Position numbers and translations under genes: made by a program
The notes under the pieces: model-generated
The model's input: only the letters and a program-made list of their open reading frames with translations
Told to the model about the DNA's origin: nothing
Databases searched by the model: none
Assembly (NCBI RefSeq): GCF_030272615.1
Contig: NC_081413.1
Coordinates: 332,920,302-332,984,301 of the forward strand
From: Cryptomeria japonica
Lineage: Eukaryota; Streptophyta; Pinopsida; Cupressales; Cupressaceae
Length of the DNA stretch: 64,000 nucleotides
Direction of reading: 5' to 3'
In this document: positions 24,101-36,100 of the stretch, one piece after another
Position numbering within the stretch: position 1 is the first letter of the stretch
How the letters are laid out: every line of letters begins with the position of its first letter

Positions 24101-27100
24101 CTTGGCATTCCCAACCCAATGAGTGTATTCATTGATTAGCTGATTCTTGTTTGAATCACTAATGATTTTTTTTTTAAAAGTCTGAAAAAAAAAAATTGAA
24201 AGTGCCTAAATCTATGAAAAAAATAACAAAAATCTATTAGTGCTTTTAAAGTAGCAACATACGATAAAAACATAATGCAAAAATAGAGCAAACATAAAAG
24301 CTAAAGCAACCTAGTTGCAAGGTGCAAATGTACAAATCAGCAAACTGCAGACACACAGTTGGAGCAGCAAATATTAGGAGGTATGCCTTTTTATTTTGCC
24401 TCTTTTTAATGCTCATTCCATTTTTCAGTTTTTTTGGTTATTTTCAATCATTATGGAAAAATAGAAAAAATAGAAGGGAAAATGAAGAGAAAAGCAAGAA
24501 GAGATCTTATTGTTCTCTTAAAAAATTAAAGGAAAAATGAGAAGAAAAAGAAGGGATCTTATTCTTCTCTTAAAAAATAGAAGAAAAAAATGAAGAAACG
24601 AATAAGAGATCTTTTCCTCCTCTTTGTTATTCCCTCTTTTTTTTATTACATAATCCATTTGATTTCCCCTCTTCTTCTTCTCTGTCTTTCTTAAAATACA
24701 TATGTCAATTCTCTTAAATAACACAAGCATGTTTTTTACCCCTTTGTAATTATGCAACTTACTTGCAAATTGTCATAACATTGATGCCACAAAGAAATGG
24801 ACCCAATAGGTGCTGGGAAAGAGGAGGTGGTTTGCAATTATTGAAAAACGAAACTTGGTTCAGTAGGCATTACTTCCACCTTGCTCATATGCCTGGCTGA
24901 GATGTTTGTTTGTGTGCAGAAGCCTCTCTTGAAGTGATGAGAGATGCAATTTCAATTAGAGAACTTTGAAGAAGTGGTAGTTAGAAAGAGTCTAATAGAG
25001 GAGATTGATGCAATGGTGCAAGTAGACACTTCTAAATTCTTTCATTCCCTTCTAGTTCAAGCACTTGTATTGGCCCTAGAGTTTGTGGATCGGGATTATA
25101 TTTTTATATTGTACCACATAGTTGTATAGATTACTAGCTATTGTTTGATAACATGGCTTCAAATTGTAATGTCCCCAAATAGGGATCTTGCACAATATGC
25201 AGTTTTTATAATATTTTTTGTGGATATGCAAATTGAAAGTAAAATATGAAAATGCTGATCATCTATGGTAATTTTTAGAATATTTATTTATGAATGCTAG
25301 AAATAAAATATGAAACTGATATTATATACTATGCTGATAATTTAAGATAAATTTTAGAACGTAACTTATTTTAAATACTAAAACTGAACACAAGATTTGA
25401 ACTTAAACCCTATGCTAACTATCATGCTCAGATCTGATAAATAACAGTTGAAAAATTATAAAGTCAAACCCTATATATATTCTAAAATTCATAAATCAGC
25501 CATTTACCAGAAGTCACCAGCAAATACTTCAAAATATTCTATTGAATATTAACAATATCCTATAATGTATTAAACATACCAAATATTGCACAAAAGACAA
25601 TACTGGAATTTATATACACCAGCTTTCAATAATAGTTCCAAGGGTTGTGCTCAATTTTTACAGGCCGTGGCCAAAAGATTGCACTAGGGTTTCGTAGTGC
25701 TTCAATCGCATAATTAGTTTGGTGGAAGCTTTTAATAAGTAATTAAATTAGCAAATGCAGAAGTAATATTTTATACCTAGCCAATAAATATATCATCAAA
25801 ACAACAAAATTTCTGTTAGTTTAATAATTAAATCAACAAAATATTTTGAGTCAATTTCAGCAATAATAATATTATTTGCAGCAATATTATAATAAAATCT
25901 TACACATAACTGGTATAAAAATAAATCTTTCACAACAGGAATAATATTGAAACCAACAATGTATGTAATGTATTCAAACTCTCAATAATGTTGCTGATAT
26001 GAAATTTTCTCACAACCCAGTATCATTTTCTAGCTGAAGCACAATCATGATCCTTGTTTGTAGAATTGCTAAATTGGAGATGAGGGTTATTGTTGTCAAA
26101 GTTGAAATAATTTCTAGAGGATTTTTGTCCTTGAATGCAAATTTGAAATTTAAATCCAAAAATGATGATAAAAGATAATGTATTATTTGATATGAGCTTC
26201 AACTTATCTTTTCTAAGCATTTTAATTCAGACATGCTATTTATTTATTTTTATCCCCTTAAGCATCAAAAAATACTTTTAAATTACATCCATAGGCCCTT
26301 TCTTTGAAATACATTTTAAATAGAGTGTTAAAGCACTTTCTTAAATATTACATTGGCCCTACAAAAATATTAAGTTGCCCATTTGAAATCAAAGAGACTG
26401 AGCTTAATTTAAAATATTATTAATTCTTTTAGTTCTAACAAAGGGACATGATAATCTGCCCTTCCCAATATTGCATACCCTCAAGCAATTGCAAATTTGG
26501 TTACTCAAGTATCATTGCGCCAATATGTTGAACCTTTGTATAATGTCCATAGAGCCTAGATCTTGTTCTTATCAAATGAATCCACTTCTACCAAAAAGTA
26601 CTATGCAAACTCAGATGCTCAAGTATCATTAGGGCAACTCAGGTAGCACCTCCTAGAAGGAAATTTATCCAATGCACTGGGAGCTCTGTGGTACTCTTGT
26701 TACTTGACTTTTTGTGTTTGATGTGGATGATGGCATAGAGCTTTTGCTTATCTTGAGTTTGTTGAAAATTATCCTTGAGTGCTCTCAACGTGTCTTGGTG
26801 ATGCTCACCCAAGTATCAAATGGTTGATATCTTGCTATCTGCAAACACCAAATTGACAAAAATTATAACGGTGCCATAAATGGATACATACCTACAAACA
26901 TGTGATAAAAAATGTTGTAGCAATGTAAGTGCTCTTCGATCCATGTGTTTTGTCTTTTTGTCTATCCACTAGTATCATGGTGGTGAGTTGTGCTTGAAGT
27001 AAATCTAGTACTTGTTAATTAAAATTGTTCCTACAACTACACACTCAGAAATCTAGTACTGTTCTGTTTTGTATTGTCACAAAAATGACAAAGGAAAATA

Positions 27101-30100
27101 CCAACACATTTGTGTGGACAACAGATGTCAATACCTCAGTAATAAAATATAATATGATGAAGCTGATCTTTTAAAGCATAACAAACGGCGCAGATTTAGT
27201 TCCTCTATAGTAATAATTCATTATGGCATCAATAAATATACACACTCCAAAAGATAAATGCTTCTTTCTATGTGTTTCATTTCTTTTAATTGCTGTACTG
27301 CAGAAGCAATATCTGAACCTGCTTCTAGCCTGCTTTTTTGGTCCCGGTGTACTTTCATATTTTTCATCTAGTTGTCTCTAGTTTCCTGGAATCTGCTACA
27401 AATGTTGTGCAAGTCAAGCTACTTACCTGGCTTATCATCTTATACAATTAATTTAATAACATATTCAGAAGGCTAATGCCTAGACATGATTGGGGTTACC
27501 AAGAAATTTTCCTTTTGGCTATGGCTTCTTCTTTGTAGACTAGATCTTCTGATGCTCTGTTGACTCATGATTGTATCTACAATCTCAATTTGTATGGTGG
27601 TATCGTGGTAGTTCTAGCACAATGGTTCTTTTCACATAAACAAGATTTCTCACCTTAATGAAGTTTTTGGTGCTGTCAGACTTTCCATGTGCATTCGTTC
27701 ATTAGTCATTTAAAAAATTTGACGGAAGGATTACCTCCCAAAGAAAAAAAAATGCTACTAAACAAGCACTGCTCTTTTTCCCAAACTGTGATCCTGGAAG
27801 GTAAGTCATGTTTCAAAATTTACACCTAGGCTACCACAATTCAGTCTCAAAAAATTGCATTTGCACGAGCTTTACTATCATAGAGATCTATTTGAGAATT
27901 CTCTCTTTATTAATCAATAATTCTCATAACACTGGCTTGATATTGTCTATATATCATTTTATAATAAGAAACATAATATGCAATTTAAGTATGAGTTTAC
28001 AATCGTAGATGTTTATTTGAGAATTCGATATAAGAAAAACAGTTATCATAACACTAGCCTGGTGTTGTCAATTTGTCATGTTACTGAGACCAACAACATA
28101 TACAATTTCTGATTTTCAGGTTATCTATAAAGATCTTCCATCAAATTTGTGTGCCCTCCGTGATCACGTAGAAAACAAGGAGACTGCTGATCTGAATTTC
28201 CCAGCAAGAGTCCCTTATACAAAATCACCAAAAGCCCAAAATATCCATGTGGATACTGAAGATTTGAATTTAAAGAAAAGGCAAGGAACAATCAAGGGAT
28301 TAAAGGTATCTGAGGACAAGCCTACGGAACATAGGTCAAAAGTACCGGGTCTTCAGACAAACATGGATATACTGAAAGAAGAACTTTATAAGTTCATTTC
28401 AGATCATGGACAAGAAGGTTTCATGCCTCTGAGAAAGCATCTCCGTTTACATGGCCGTGCAGATCTCGAGAAAGCCATTACTCGTATGGGTGGTTTCAGA
28501 ATTATTGCATCTCTTATGAATCTCTCACTTTCTTACAAGGACAGGAAACCTAAGGGTTATTGGGATAGCTTAGAAAATCTGAAGCAGGAAGTAAGACTTC
28601 ATTATTTATTTATGCAATCACTGTTATCTGTGTTTATAGTTTAATCTACAATTCTTATTGGCTACTGTTATGTTCTTCATTTTAGAATGAAATATTAGTT
28701 GATCTATTGCTTTCAGGTCAGTCATTTCCAAAGGACATGGGGCATGGATCCAACTTATATGCCTAGCAGAAAGTCTTTTGAGAGGGCTGGTATGCAGAGT
28801 GATTTTCCTTTCTTGACATGATCATTCCTTCCATTTTATTTCTTCTGCTATTGCATATGACCAAACACAAATAATTATTGTACTCATTATATGCATGGAT
28901 AGTACTATCAGTTGGTAAATAGCATGGTTTGAAGGGTCCATTCAACCTCTCCCTTTATATAATTTTTAACATTTCTATATTTTCTTTACATCAATAAATG
29001 TCATTCTCCTTGAATTCAAGAGTCAATTTTTATTTTTTTGAAACAAATATAGTTCAAAGGAATTAGGAAATTGAGTTGCATTTGTTTCCTTGTAAAAAGT
29101 TAGAAGGAAAAAAAAACCTAATTGAAGCAAAGAAGAAAATTGCCTGTTGCTATTTTTTTATTATTAAATTAAAAATCAGCAAATACATCTGAAAAGCCTA
29201 AGTGTTGTCATCCTCTGTTAAAGACTAACTTATACAGCTATAAGCTGACACCAGAATCAGCCATCAACATTAAATACGTCTGATAGAAAATTATAGACAA
29301 AAGTATCTAAGTCATGAACGTTTGCATTATTACGTCAACATCCCTCACTCAATCTTAAAATATCAAAGAAAATTTGCATTGTTGTAGCAAGTGTACCACT
29401 ATTGAGACTGCTATGTTTATTCTGAAAGATGTTGTAATTTGTTGCTTCGTATATCTGAGAAGCAAGAGTCTTATGGTCAGAACTACGTGAACTGTATAAT
29501 CTGGTCAAAATTTGTGATGAACAAAACATGCTCGAAGTATGTACTTCCAATCTCCTCTGTCTACTCTGTTTGGCTGCAGTCTAACACTGTTGTTTCCTGT
29601 GATGATTCTCACTGCCAATTGTCATCTGCTACACCCTGACTCGATTTTGATGTCTAAGTATCACTGTTATTCACCATTATAGTGTAATACTAGGCCTATA
29701 TTTTAGAAGATGGATGACTCATCCCAACTATGCTGAACACTCTAACATGATGCCTATAGTTCGCAACATCTGGTAATCACTATACAGGATTAAAAGCTTC
29801 TACAAACCTGTTGAAACACAGAATAATATCCATCATAGGCAAATCAGCAACTTAAATATTGGGGTATAATCTTATGTTATATTGATAAAATTCTCGTAGT
29901 ACATACAAATATGGAGGAGTAAGCTTATTCCTCATCTATATTTCCAAAGAAATTCCTAAACACTATTTCATTATCTTTATTATAGGGAAAATCAATTAAT
30001 GGATATTGAAGAATGTTGGACATTAATTGGTCTTTTGCAAGACAACACAAAACTGAACAATGTTTGAGGCAAAGAAACAGGACTCGGACTCGGCTCGGAC

Positions 30101-33100
30101 TCGGCAAGGCCGACTTGGACTCGGCGTCAGACTCGGCTCCAGACTCGGCTGGACTCGAGAAAGTGAAAAACTCAAGAAATTTAGAGATTTTTAAAGATTT
30201 AAAACTTGTTTCAGACACCCTTTATTGAATACACCTTTAAGACACAAAAACATCATTAAACTCGGCTCATTTGATTACATACACAAGTATACATCAATCA
30301 CATAAGCATAAACACAAATTGTAGCTGAAGAAAATAATAAACATAGATATATAAATATTGTCAAATGTATACAATATTACAAAACTCATGGAATAAAAAA
30401 TCCATGTCATCATATGATCATCATCAAATGTTTCATACAAATACCAAAGGTAAATAGTAAATACTAAATACAACTACAAGTGTACAAGCCTATGGCTCAG
30501 AGGGCCGTGCACCCTCTCGCCCTGGCCCCCTGCGAAGGCGTTTAAAGTAGGTCTTGGTCCTCCTGGATGATTCAGCAGCCATAGTCGCTCCCCGTGACAC
30601 CATGCCATGCTCACCAACATCAGGAACGGGCCGAACGGTTGTGTCATGCTCACCAACATCAGGAACGGGCCGAACGGCTGTGTCATGCTCACCAACATCA
30701 GGAACAGCTGTGTCACTCTGAGTCTCAGTATTTCTTGTCTCTGCTCGTGCTCTCTGCTCCTCCTCTGCCATGGCTACAACCTCAGCCTCTATATCTACCT
30801 GGTCGATCCAATCAATGTCATCATCACTAAATACAGCTGTAGGAGTCCCAGGAGCTGTCTGATTCTCATTGGCCCACTCTGCTTCAAGATCAACCTCATC
30901 TAGAATGATAGGAGACATGTCAACTGTTGCATTCTTTCTCATTCTCAGGCGGAGGTTGTAGTGAACAAAGACGAGATCATTCATCTTCTCCACAGATAAT
31001 CTATTGCACCTCTTGGAGTGTATGTGCTCAAACATACTCCAATTGCGCTCACAACTTGATGCGCTGCATGGTTGGCTCAAAATACGAATGGCCAACTTCT
31101 GAACATTTGGTGTCTCTGGGCCAAAAAGGTTCCACCAATGATCTGAGTTTGAAATGAGAAAAATAAATAAAATCAGTCTCACTCATGAACTCATTTAACA
31201 AGTTACAATATAGTATTGAATAAAACTAAAATTAAGCCTAACAATTTATTTTTACCTAGCATCATAGTTGTCCTACCGTCTTTGGCGACAGGACGAGAGA
31301 AGGTCTCCCCTTGTGCATCTGAGAACATCTGTCGCTCTCAAAAAAGGTCTATCTGAGAAGTACCAGTAGGTCCCATCTTCTCCATGATTGCATATAGCCC
31401 ATTAAGGACCTCCGCATCAGCCTTGAAAGAAGGGATAAAACGGAATGCCGGATTTAGATAATAGGCTGCCGCATGGATGGGCCTATGAAGCTGATGATGC
31501 CATCTCCTATCAATGATCTCCCAAATGGGACCATACTTGCTCTCATCTGCTCCATAGACGAATCTGATGGCCTCCTTCACCCTATCCATGCCCTCATATA
31601 TATAGCCCATTGCGGGCTTATCTTCATCCGCAACTCGCAACAAAACCACCAAGGGCTTAACAAACTGCAAAATTGAAAATATTGTGTAATTTAGAAAAAT
31701 GAGCAAATAAGAGAATACATATAATAAGTTATAAAAAATGAAGTTAAATTGTAGAATTTATAAAAAAATTACCTTCACTATCTCATCACAAGGGACCCAA
31801 AAGCCTTGCTCATCAAAAATGCAGTCTGCCATCTCTATCCCTGCAGGGGTGGTAGCATAGGATGAGGAAGACCACTCCTCACCAACAATCATACATCTCA
31901 AGGCAGACTTAGACCTAAGCATGGACTGCAATGTGAGGAAGTTTGTGGCAAATCTTGTGATTCCTGGACGATGCAACTCCTTCTGCTCTGTGTATTGTCT
32001 CATAAGAGCCAACACCCATGAATGATTATATACAAATTTGCAGACATTTCTTGCCCTTTCTACACATCTCTTGACCCATGGGATTTTTCCAATATCCTCC
32101 AACATGAGGTCAATGCAATGAGCAGCACATGGAGTCCAAACTATAGATGGGTGCCTCTCCATCAATAGTCTACCTGCAGCAACATAATTTGTTGCATTGT
32201 AAATTGTAATTAATGGAGGTACAAACTACAAGATAGTAATTATGTGGCGTTGTTCATCTAAATCCTTTTTCACATCATCCACCATTTAAGACAAAATGGG
32301 TCCCCTCAAATCACTCTCACTAGGGGCTTTGAACCCCGCCCTGCATATGGTAATGGCATCAACCATTTGTTGCCAATAAGGAGACCTGTCGCAAAGAAAC
32401 TCAATGAGATAAGTTAAGTATAAAAATTCAATGAGATAAGTTAAGTATAAAAATTAAAACAATCAAAGTTATCAAACATAAAAGTTAGTAAAACATTCAC
32501 CTGGCTACAAAGAATGGAATACAGTTGTAGCTCCAAAACTTGCCAATTGCCATTTTAGTAGCATCATGGACCTCCTTGTTCCAACCCATGCTCTCAAGCG
32601 ACGGTTGGGACCCAGGAGTAGTGCGAGGCACAAAGAAGGAATCCAACCTAGATTTACGAATCCTAGGTCCAATGGTAACATTCCCACTACAACTACTAGT
32701 GGTAGGAGCATGAGAAGTGGCGGTGGCACTGCCACTTATAGAAGCAGAAGCAGAAACGGAAGCACCAGCAGTAGCAAACTGAGTGGGACGATATGGAGGT
32801 AAGGAAGAAGGGCCTCCAACACAACCTAACTGTGTCCCTCTTCCTAAAACTGTCTCTCTCCCAATGGCCGCTCGATCCTCCTTTTGTTTCTTTTTTCTTT
32901 CAATCTCCTCAACCATTACATAACAATCACGTACGGCCTCAGAGACTGCTTTTAGGCATGGTTCGGCATCATGTCCACGCACACCAACAATATGGTATTT
33001 CAGCCTATATCTACCTCCATGGAATATTGTTTTGCAAAACATACATTTTGTTTGCCCCTTTCCTTGCCTTGGAAAATCCTCATGATATTTCCAAGCAGGG

Positions 33101-36100
33101 TCCTTTCTCATGGGGGTTCTAGAAGCTGAAGTAGACATTTTAGGAAAGTTTTGTGAAACTTGAAGTTGAGGCAAATAATAAAGTGAAGTTTGCTGCAATA
33201 AAACATTACAAATACAAAATAAAATTAATACATACATTCAAAAAAACTAAAGTAGGGTTTGTAAATTTTATTTTTTTTAAATTGTAGGGTTTGTACCCTA
33301 CAATTTAAAAAAATAAAAATTTACAAACCCTACATACAACCCTACATAGTACAACTACATACTACATGCTACATACAAATTACAAACATACAAAAGATCT
33401 TGCATACAAGAAAATGTAAAACTTTCAAAATAAATGAATAGAAAATGGAATTTTTGCATACAAGAAACAAAATAATGTTCAAAAAAACAATCTTACCTCT
33501 TACAACAAGCTTGAAATGAGCTGCAAACTCTTCCTATCCAACTCTTGATGCACCAAATCGAAACACAATGCAGCTCCAATGTGACAAATTGAAGAAAACT
33601 TGAGCTTCCTCCTTGCTGGTTTTTCTTCTATGCACCCTTGTTTTTCTTCCCAACTCACTTTACTCTTCCTTTTTTTGCAAGTGAATGAAATGAAAGTCAC
33701 TTTTAGGGCTAGAAGACAATTAACATTAAAAAATGGATTTAAAAAAACTTTCCAAACTAATTTTTTTTGGCGTTTTAACTTATGCCAACGCTGGCCGAGT
33801 CCAGGGCTCGGGACTCGCCGAGTTTGGCGAGTTTGGGCCAAACTCGCCAACTCGGCGAGTCTGGCGAGTCGCCAGACTTGGCCGAGTCCGAGTCCGAGCC
33901 CCTGGGACTCGGCCAGCTTGACTCGGACTCGGACTCGCCGAGTCTGGGCGATTTCGGGCGAGTCCCGTTTCTCTGTAGACTATATGTGGCCAAGTGCTAA
34001 CTGTGCTTCATTACTTAAGGTGGCTAATGTCTGAAAAGAAAGTAGAGATTTGTCCTAATAAATTTTTGGTAAAAGATATTGAAACAAGTTCAAAGCGATG
34101 TTATAAGGGGACACTTTTCATAGGGATTACCAATTGTTCCCAACCTCAAGATGTTTAAGGGATGCAGGGAAGGTTAGGGAACATGCTTAGGGTCATCCTC
34201 CACGAGGAAAAAAATCAGGGAAGATCCTGGAAATGGTCATAAATTGGCAAGGGGATGGTAGGGGATAGTTGGCCATTATGGCTCGACAAGCAAATCAACC
34301 TTAGAGCCATCAACCACTTAGAAAAAAAAAAGAAGACATCCCGGAAACAGGCATCAATTGGCAAGGATGATAGGGGATGGCTGGCCTTCGTGGTCTAACA
34401 AGCAAACAAAATCAGAAATTGAAATAAAAATGAAAAGAAAAAAGAGAAATATAAAGAGTATAATATTTGACCAAGACTGATATGATCCTTTCATAGACTG
34501 AATTTCTATTGCACCGACAAGTGGATGGCTGTTTGTGTGGTTTGCTATGCCAACCATGATTTTTTTTTGAGTAGAATTGTTTGATCGTCCTTCTTTTTGG
34601 TTAGTTTGACTTCTGTACCTCTTGCATTGGTTAGACTCCGTAATCAGTTTGACTTTTTAATTGCATTTGATGATGTGTGTTACTTTTAATCATAGTTTAC
34701 AGGTCTTGTTAAACCTAGACAAGGTTTGGTCTGGATGGTTCGTTTCATTTAGAACCTTTTTATAATATTTAATAATTTCTTTAAATGGTTTTTAATATCA
34801 AATATTATAAAAGGGGAAAATTATTGTTTATAAAAACATTTTGTGCAGCTAACTTTCGATGGATTGAGCCTTTTGAATTGTCTATATATTTCTTTGTTTG
34901 TATTGAGGACTTTAAAAACAACACAGTTCAGATTTCCAGATAAATTTATATTATTGTCTACTTGTTTGTATTCTTCACGGTATGGCTCTTAGTCCCTATT
35001 CAATGCCATGGAGCTTTCTCATTGCTTCAAGCTTTAGGTGTCGGTGATTGGTTCTTTGATCCTCATGAAAGCTCTTACAATACACGAGTGAGTTTGCAAA
35101 CTTCAGATTGTATATATAAAATTAATATGTAGATAATTTAGGGTTAAGAAAGTATCATTAATATTTACCTTGTGTAATCTGACAAAATATGAATTCTATG
35201 ATATGGTTCTATAATGTATAGGACGAATGTCTTATATAGGAATAATTGAATTTCCTATTTTAATAAATTTCTTTTTTTTTAATTGCCATCCCCTATTGTT
35301 CTCTTTAAAAAAGGCCTCCCATCCTCTACTGTCCCGAATACATGCCCCACCATCCCCTGTTGCCCCCATCCTGCAAATGTCTGGACCATGGTTACAAAGT
35401 TGCATCGAGATATCTTGATTCTTGATACCAATAAGAAAATTTATTGGTATACAAGCTTTCATTGCCCATCACAAAGGCTCTTCTTGACTCATTGAAAATC
35501 TAAACGGTAGCTAGGATTCACTTATACAAGAGTTGATTATGATGAAGAAATCGGTTGTGTGCGCTTATTCAAATTCTTCTAGGAGCTCCTTAAGTCAATC
35601 CTCAAAATCTACAGTGTGATTCGGAAACTGTACCAAGTCATACTTCTATAGAGAGCACACATAATCAATAGATTTAAGCAATTCCTCTTCATCCAGTGAT
35701 TGTTCCTCATATGTTTCTTCAATTTCAAACTGGGGATCCTCCTAATAGAGCCCTGAAGAGGCATCAGATGGAAATTCTTTGAAAGATGGGATGCACTAAA
35801 GTTGGATTTGGTGAGCTTGTCCATTGTGTTATTCCCACATAGCCAATATCCCAGTCAACTAGGATAGACCTCATATTTTATCGAGTTGTCTCACATTATG
35901 TATGCTTCTCTTGCTGACATTGACGATGTTTCTTCTAGAATCTACCTTTGACTTGATCAGAAGGAGCTATTCCAATGGTGAACTGTATTGATATTACAGC
36001 TTGGGAAAAGTGCCAAAATTTAATCTATGCCAAGAGCTATTGAAGGTTCTCATGTTCTAGGGGAGAACTCGTTTTCTTTCTTATAACATCATTAGTCTCA

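Larger units (their letters stand above)
18142..28119 (+). other. GC-AG intron, 9,978 bp
   Basis: Begins GCAAGTCCC and ends CTGATTTTCAG. It contains a complete LTR element (18660-23895) and a possible solo LTR (about 25165-26453). The remaining parts (18142-18654, 23901-25164, 26454-28119) are AT-rich with no recognised genes. The segment 24180-24700 is dominated by A/G- and T-rich runs. Confidence 0.8.
30070..33975 (-). mobile_element. hAT-family DNA transposon, degraded
   Basis: Left end CAAAGAAACAGGACTCGG at 30070 and, inverted, right end CAGAGAAACGGGACTCGC (complement of 33958-33975) are TIRs matching at 15 of 18 positions. Inside each end is a dense cluster of ACTCGG/CGAGTC words. Between them, on the minus strand, is a four-exon hAT transposase. 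I could not find an 8-bp target duplication (GTTTGAGG on the left, TAGACTAT on the right), so the exact termini or later mutation remain open. Confidence 0.75.

Noticed and set aside
24322-24757. Short ORFs in 24.3-24.8 kb on both strands
   Set aside because: They come from A/G- and T-rich low-complexity sequence and resemble no protein.
33600-34034. ORFs over the CGAGTC cluster (Ser/Arg/Trp-rich peptides)
   Set aside because: They are translations of subterminal repeats of the hAT element in several frames, not genes.
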